The notes beneath the pieces are model-generated. The model was given only the letters and a program-made list of their open reading frames with translations, was not told the DNA's origin and made no database searches. The position numbers were made by a program, and so were the translations under genes. From positions 1 through 6,034 of the forward strand of contig JBOHUX010000143.1 of NCBI GenBank assembly GCA_050734915.1: DNA of 6,034 nt, in the 5' to 3' direction. Shown piece by piece: positions 5,349-6,034 of this stretch. Numbering within the stretch: the first letter of the stretch is position 1; each line of letters starts with the position of its first letter. Source of the DNA: JBOHUX01 sp050734915. GTDB taxonomy: Bacteria > Chloroflexota > Dormibacteria > Dormibacterales > Dormibacteraceae.

Positions 5349-6034
5349 TGGGAAGTACTACGGTGAACGTCGAACCCTCCCCCAACCCTGCGCTCTCGGC
5401 GGTGATCGAGCCCCCGTGCGCCTCGATCAGGAGGCGGCTCAGGTAGAGGCCGAGGCCGACTCCCGCCGTCTGGGCGGTGCGGTCGTTGTGGATCCGCCCG
5501 TACTTCTTGAAGAGACGGGGGATCTCGTCCGGCGCCAGGCCGACCCCGTGGTCCCGGACCGCGATCCTGAGGCTCCCGCGGGCGGACGAGAGCGAGATCC
5601 CGACCGGGCTGCCGGGGGGTGAGTACTTGAGGGCGTTCCGCATCAGGTTGTCGAAGGCGTGTCCGAGCAGCTCCGGATCGGCCTCAATGCGGACCCGGCG
5701 CGAGGGGCGCGCCAGATGGACACGCTCGGGGTCCGGCGCCTGGCGGCCGAGTGCGTCGAGCAGCGCGCCGACGTCCACCTCCGACCGGCGCGGGCGCACC
5801 CCCTGGGTCTCGACGCGAGCCACCGCCAGCACCTCCTCGGCGAGGCGGGTCAGGAGCCGGGCCTGGCCGCGCAGGCCGTCGAGCGCCCGCTGCTCCCGGG
5901 CGCCCAGCCCGGGCGTGTCCGCCAGCGTCTCCGCGATGGTGGAGATCGCGGCCACGGGGTGCCTCACCTCGTGGGCGATGAAGGCCAGGAACTCCTCGCG
6001 CTGCCGGTCCACGGACTCGAGGTCGGAGTAGGCC
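5317..6034 (-). CDS. Sensor histidine kinase, C-terminal part (5' end outside window)
   Basis: The kinase core of a histidine kinase that should phosphorylate the overlapping NarL-family regulator. The frame is open to the window edge: seven codons upstream of the GTG at 6012 read AYSDLES, a normal linker into the H-box, so the gene starts outside the window and its sensor domain is not seen. Numbered from GTG 6012, the H-box is FIAHEVRHP with H14, the N-box NLMRNALKYSPPG lies near 122-134, and the G1 box VRDHGVGL has the canonical Asp. An FKKYGR F-box and a GVGLGLYLS G2 box follow, and the fold closes with FTVVLP. Pairing a HisKA-type kinase with a NarL-type regulator is less common than the HisKA_3 pairing but well known. 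The stop at 5317-5319 overlaps the regulator start by 32 bases. All catalytic boxes look intact. Confidence 0.9.
   Translation of the reverse strand, partial: AYSDLESVDRQREEFLAFIAHEVRHPVAAISTIAETLADTPGLGAREQRALDGLRGQARLLTRLAEEVLAVARVETQGVRPRRSEVDVGALLDALGRQAPDPERVHLARPSRRVRIEADPELLGHAFDNLMRNALKYSPPGSPVGISLSSARGSLRIAVRDHGVGLAPDEIPRLFKKYGRIHNDRTAQTAGVGLGLYLSRLLIEAHGGSITAESAGLGEGSTFTVVLPNEPANPDVRP

Noticed and set aside
4347..5366. A 339-codon + strand frame antisense to the NarL-family regulator
   Set aside because: It is antisense to intact receiver and HTH domains and shows no protein-like motif of its own.

Overview
The window is about 6 kb of very GC-rich DNA (roughly 70% or more, strongly GC-biased third codon positions). 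This fits a high-GC bacterium of the soil type, such as Actinomycetota, Chloroflexota or a Rokubacteria/Methylomirabilota-like lineage. The sequence alone does not settle which. No RNA genes, mobile elements or CRISPR arrays are visible.

Two two-component systems run toward each other. On the + strand, positions 119-1651 encode a short KdpD-like sensor histidine kinase: DUF4118 membrane domain, GAF-like domain and kinase core, without the large N-terminal KdpD/USP region. It is followed by a KdpE-type OmpR-family response regulator (about 1685-2368). On the - strand, read from the right edge, come the end of a second histidine kinase (5317-6034, cut by the window edge), an overlapping NarL/FixJ-family response regulator (4659-5348), a 114-bp intergenic region holding four CGTAYG hexamers, an unrecognised 76-residue protein (4314-4544), and a 12-TM APC-superfamily permease with a cytosolic C-terminal domain (2428 to about 4317). 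The permease and kdpE genes meet tail to tail across 59 bp.

The most interesting reading is a potassium-related module. The permease carries residues spaced as in the K+ site of KimA-type transporters: an Asp/Tyr pair seven apart in TM1, a DYxLTxxxS motif in TM3 and an LYA(F/V)G motif in TM10. It sits next to a KdpDE-like regulatory pair, with no kdpFABC genes in the window. This is inference; an amino acid permease remains possible.

Two genes lack a normal start codon at the expected place. kdpE has a strong Shine-Dalgarno aimed at an ATC codon and a 10-codon ATGA-overlapping mini-frame before it. The permease has no ATG, GTG or TTG between its first membrane helix and a GTG 75 codons upstream, but has a CTGA overlap with the small upstream gene. 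Near-cognate starts, frameshifting and single-base assembly errors at short homopolymers are all possible explanations.
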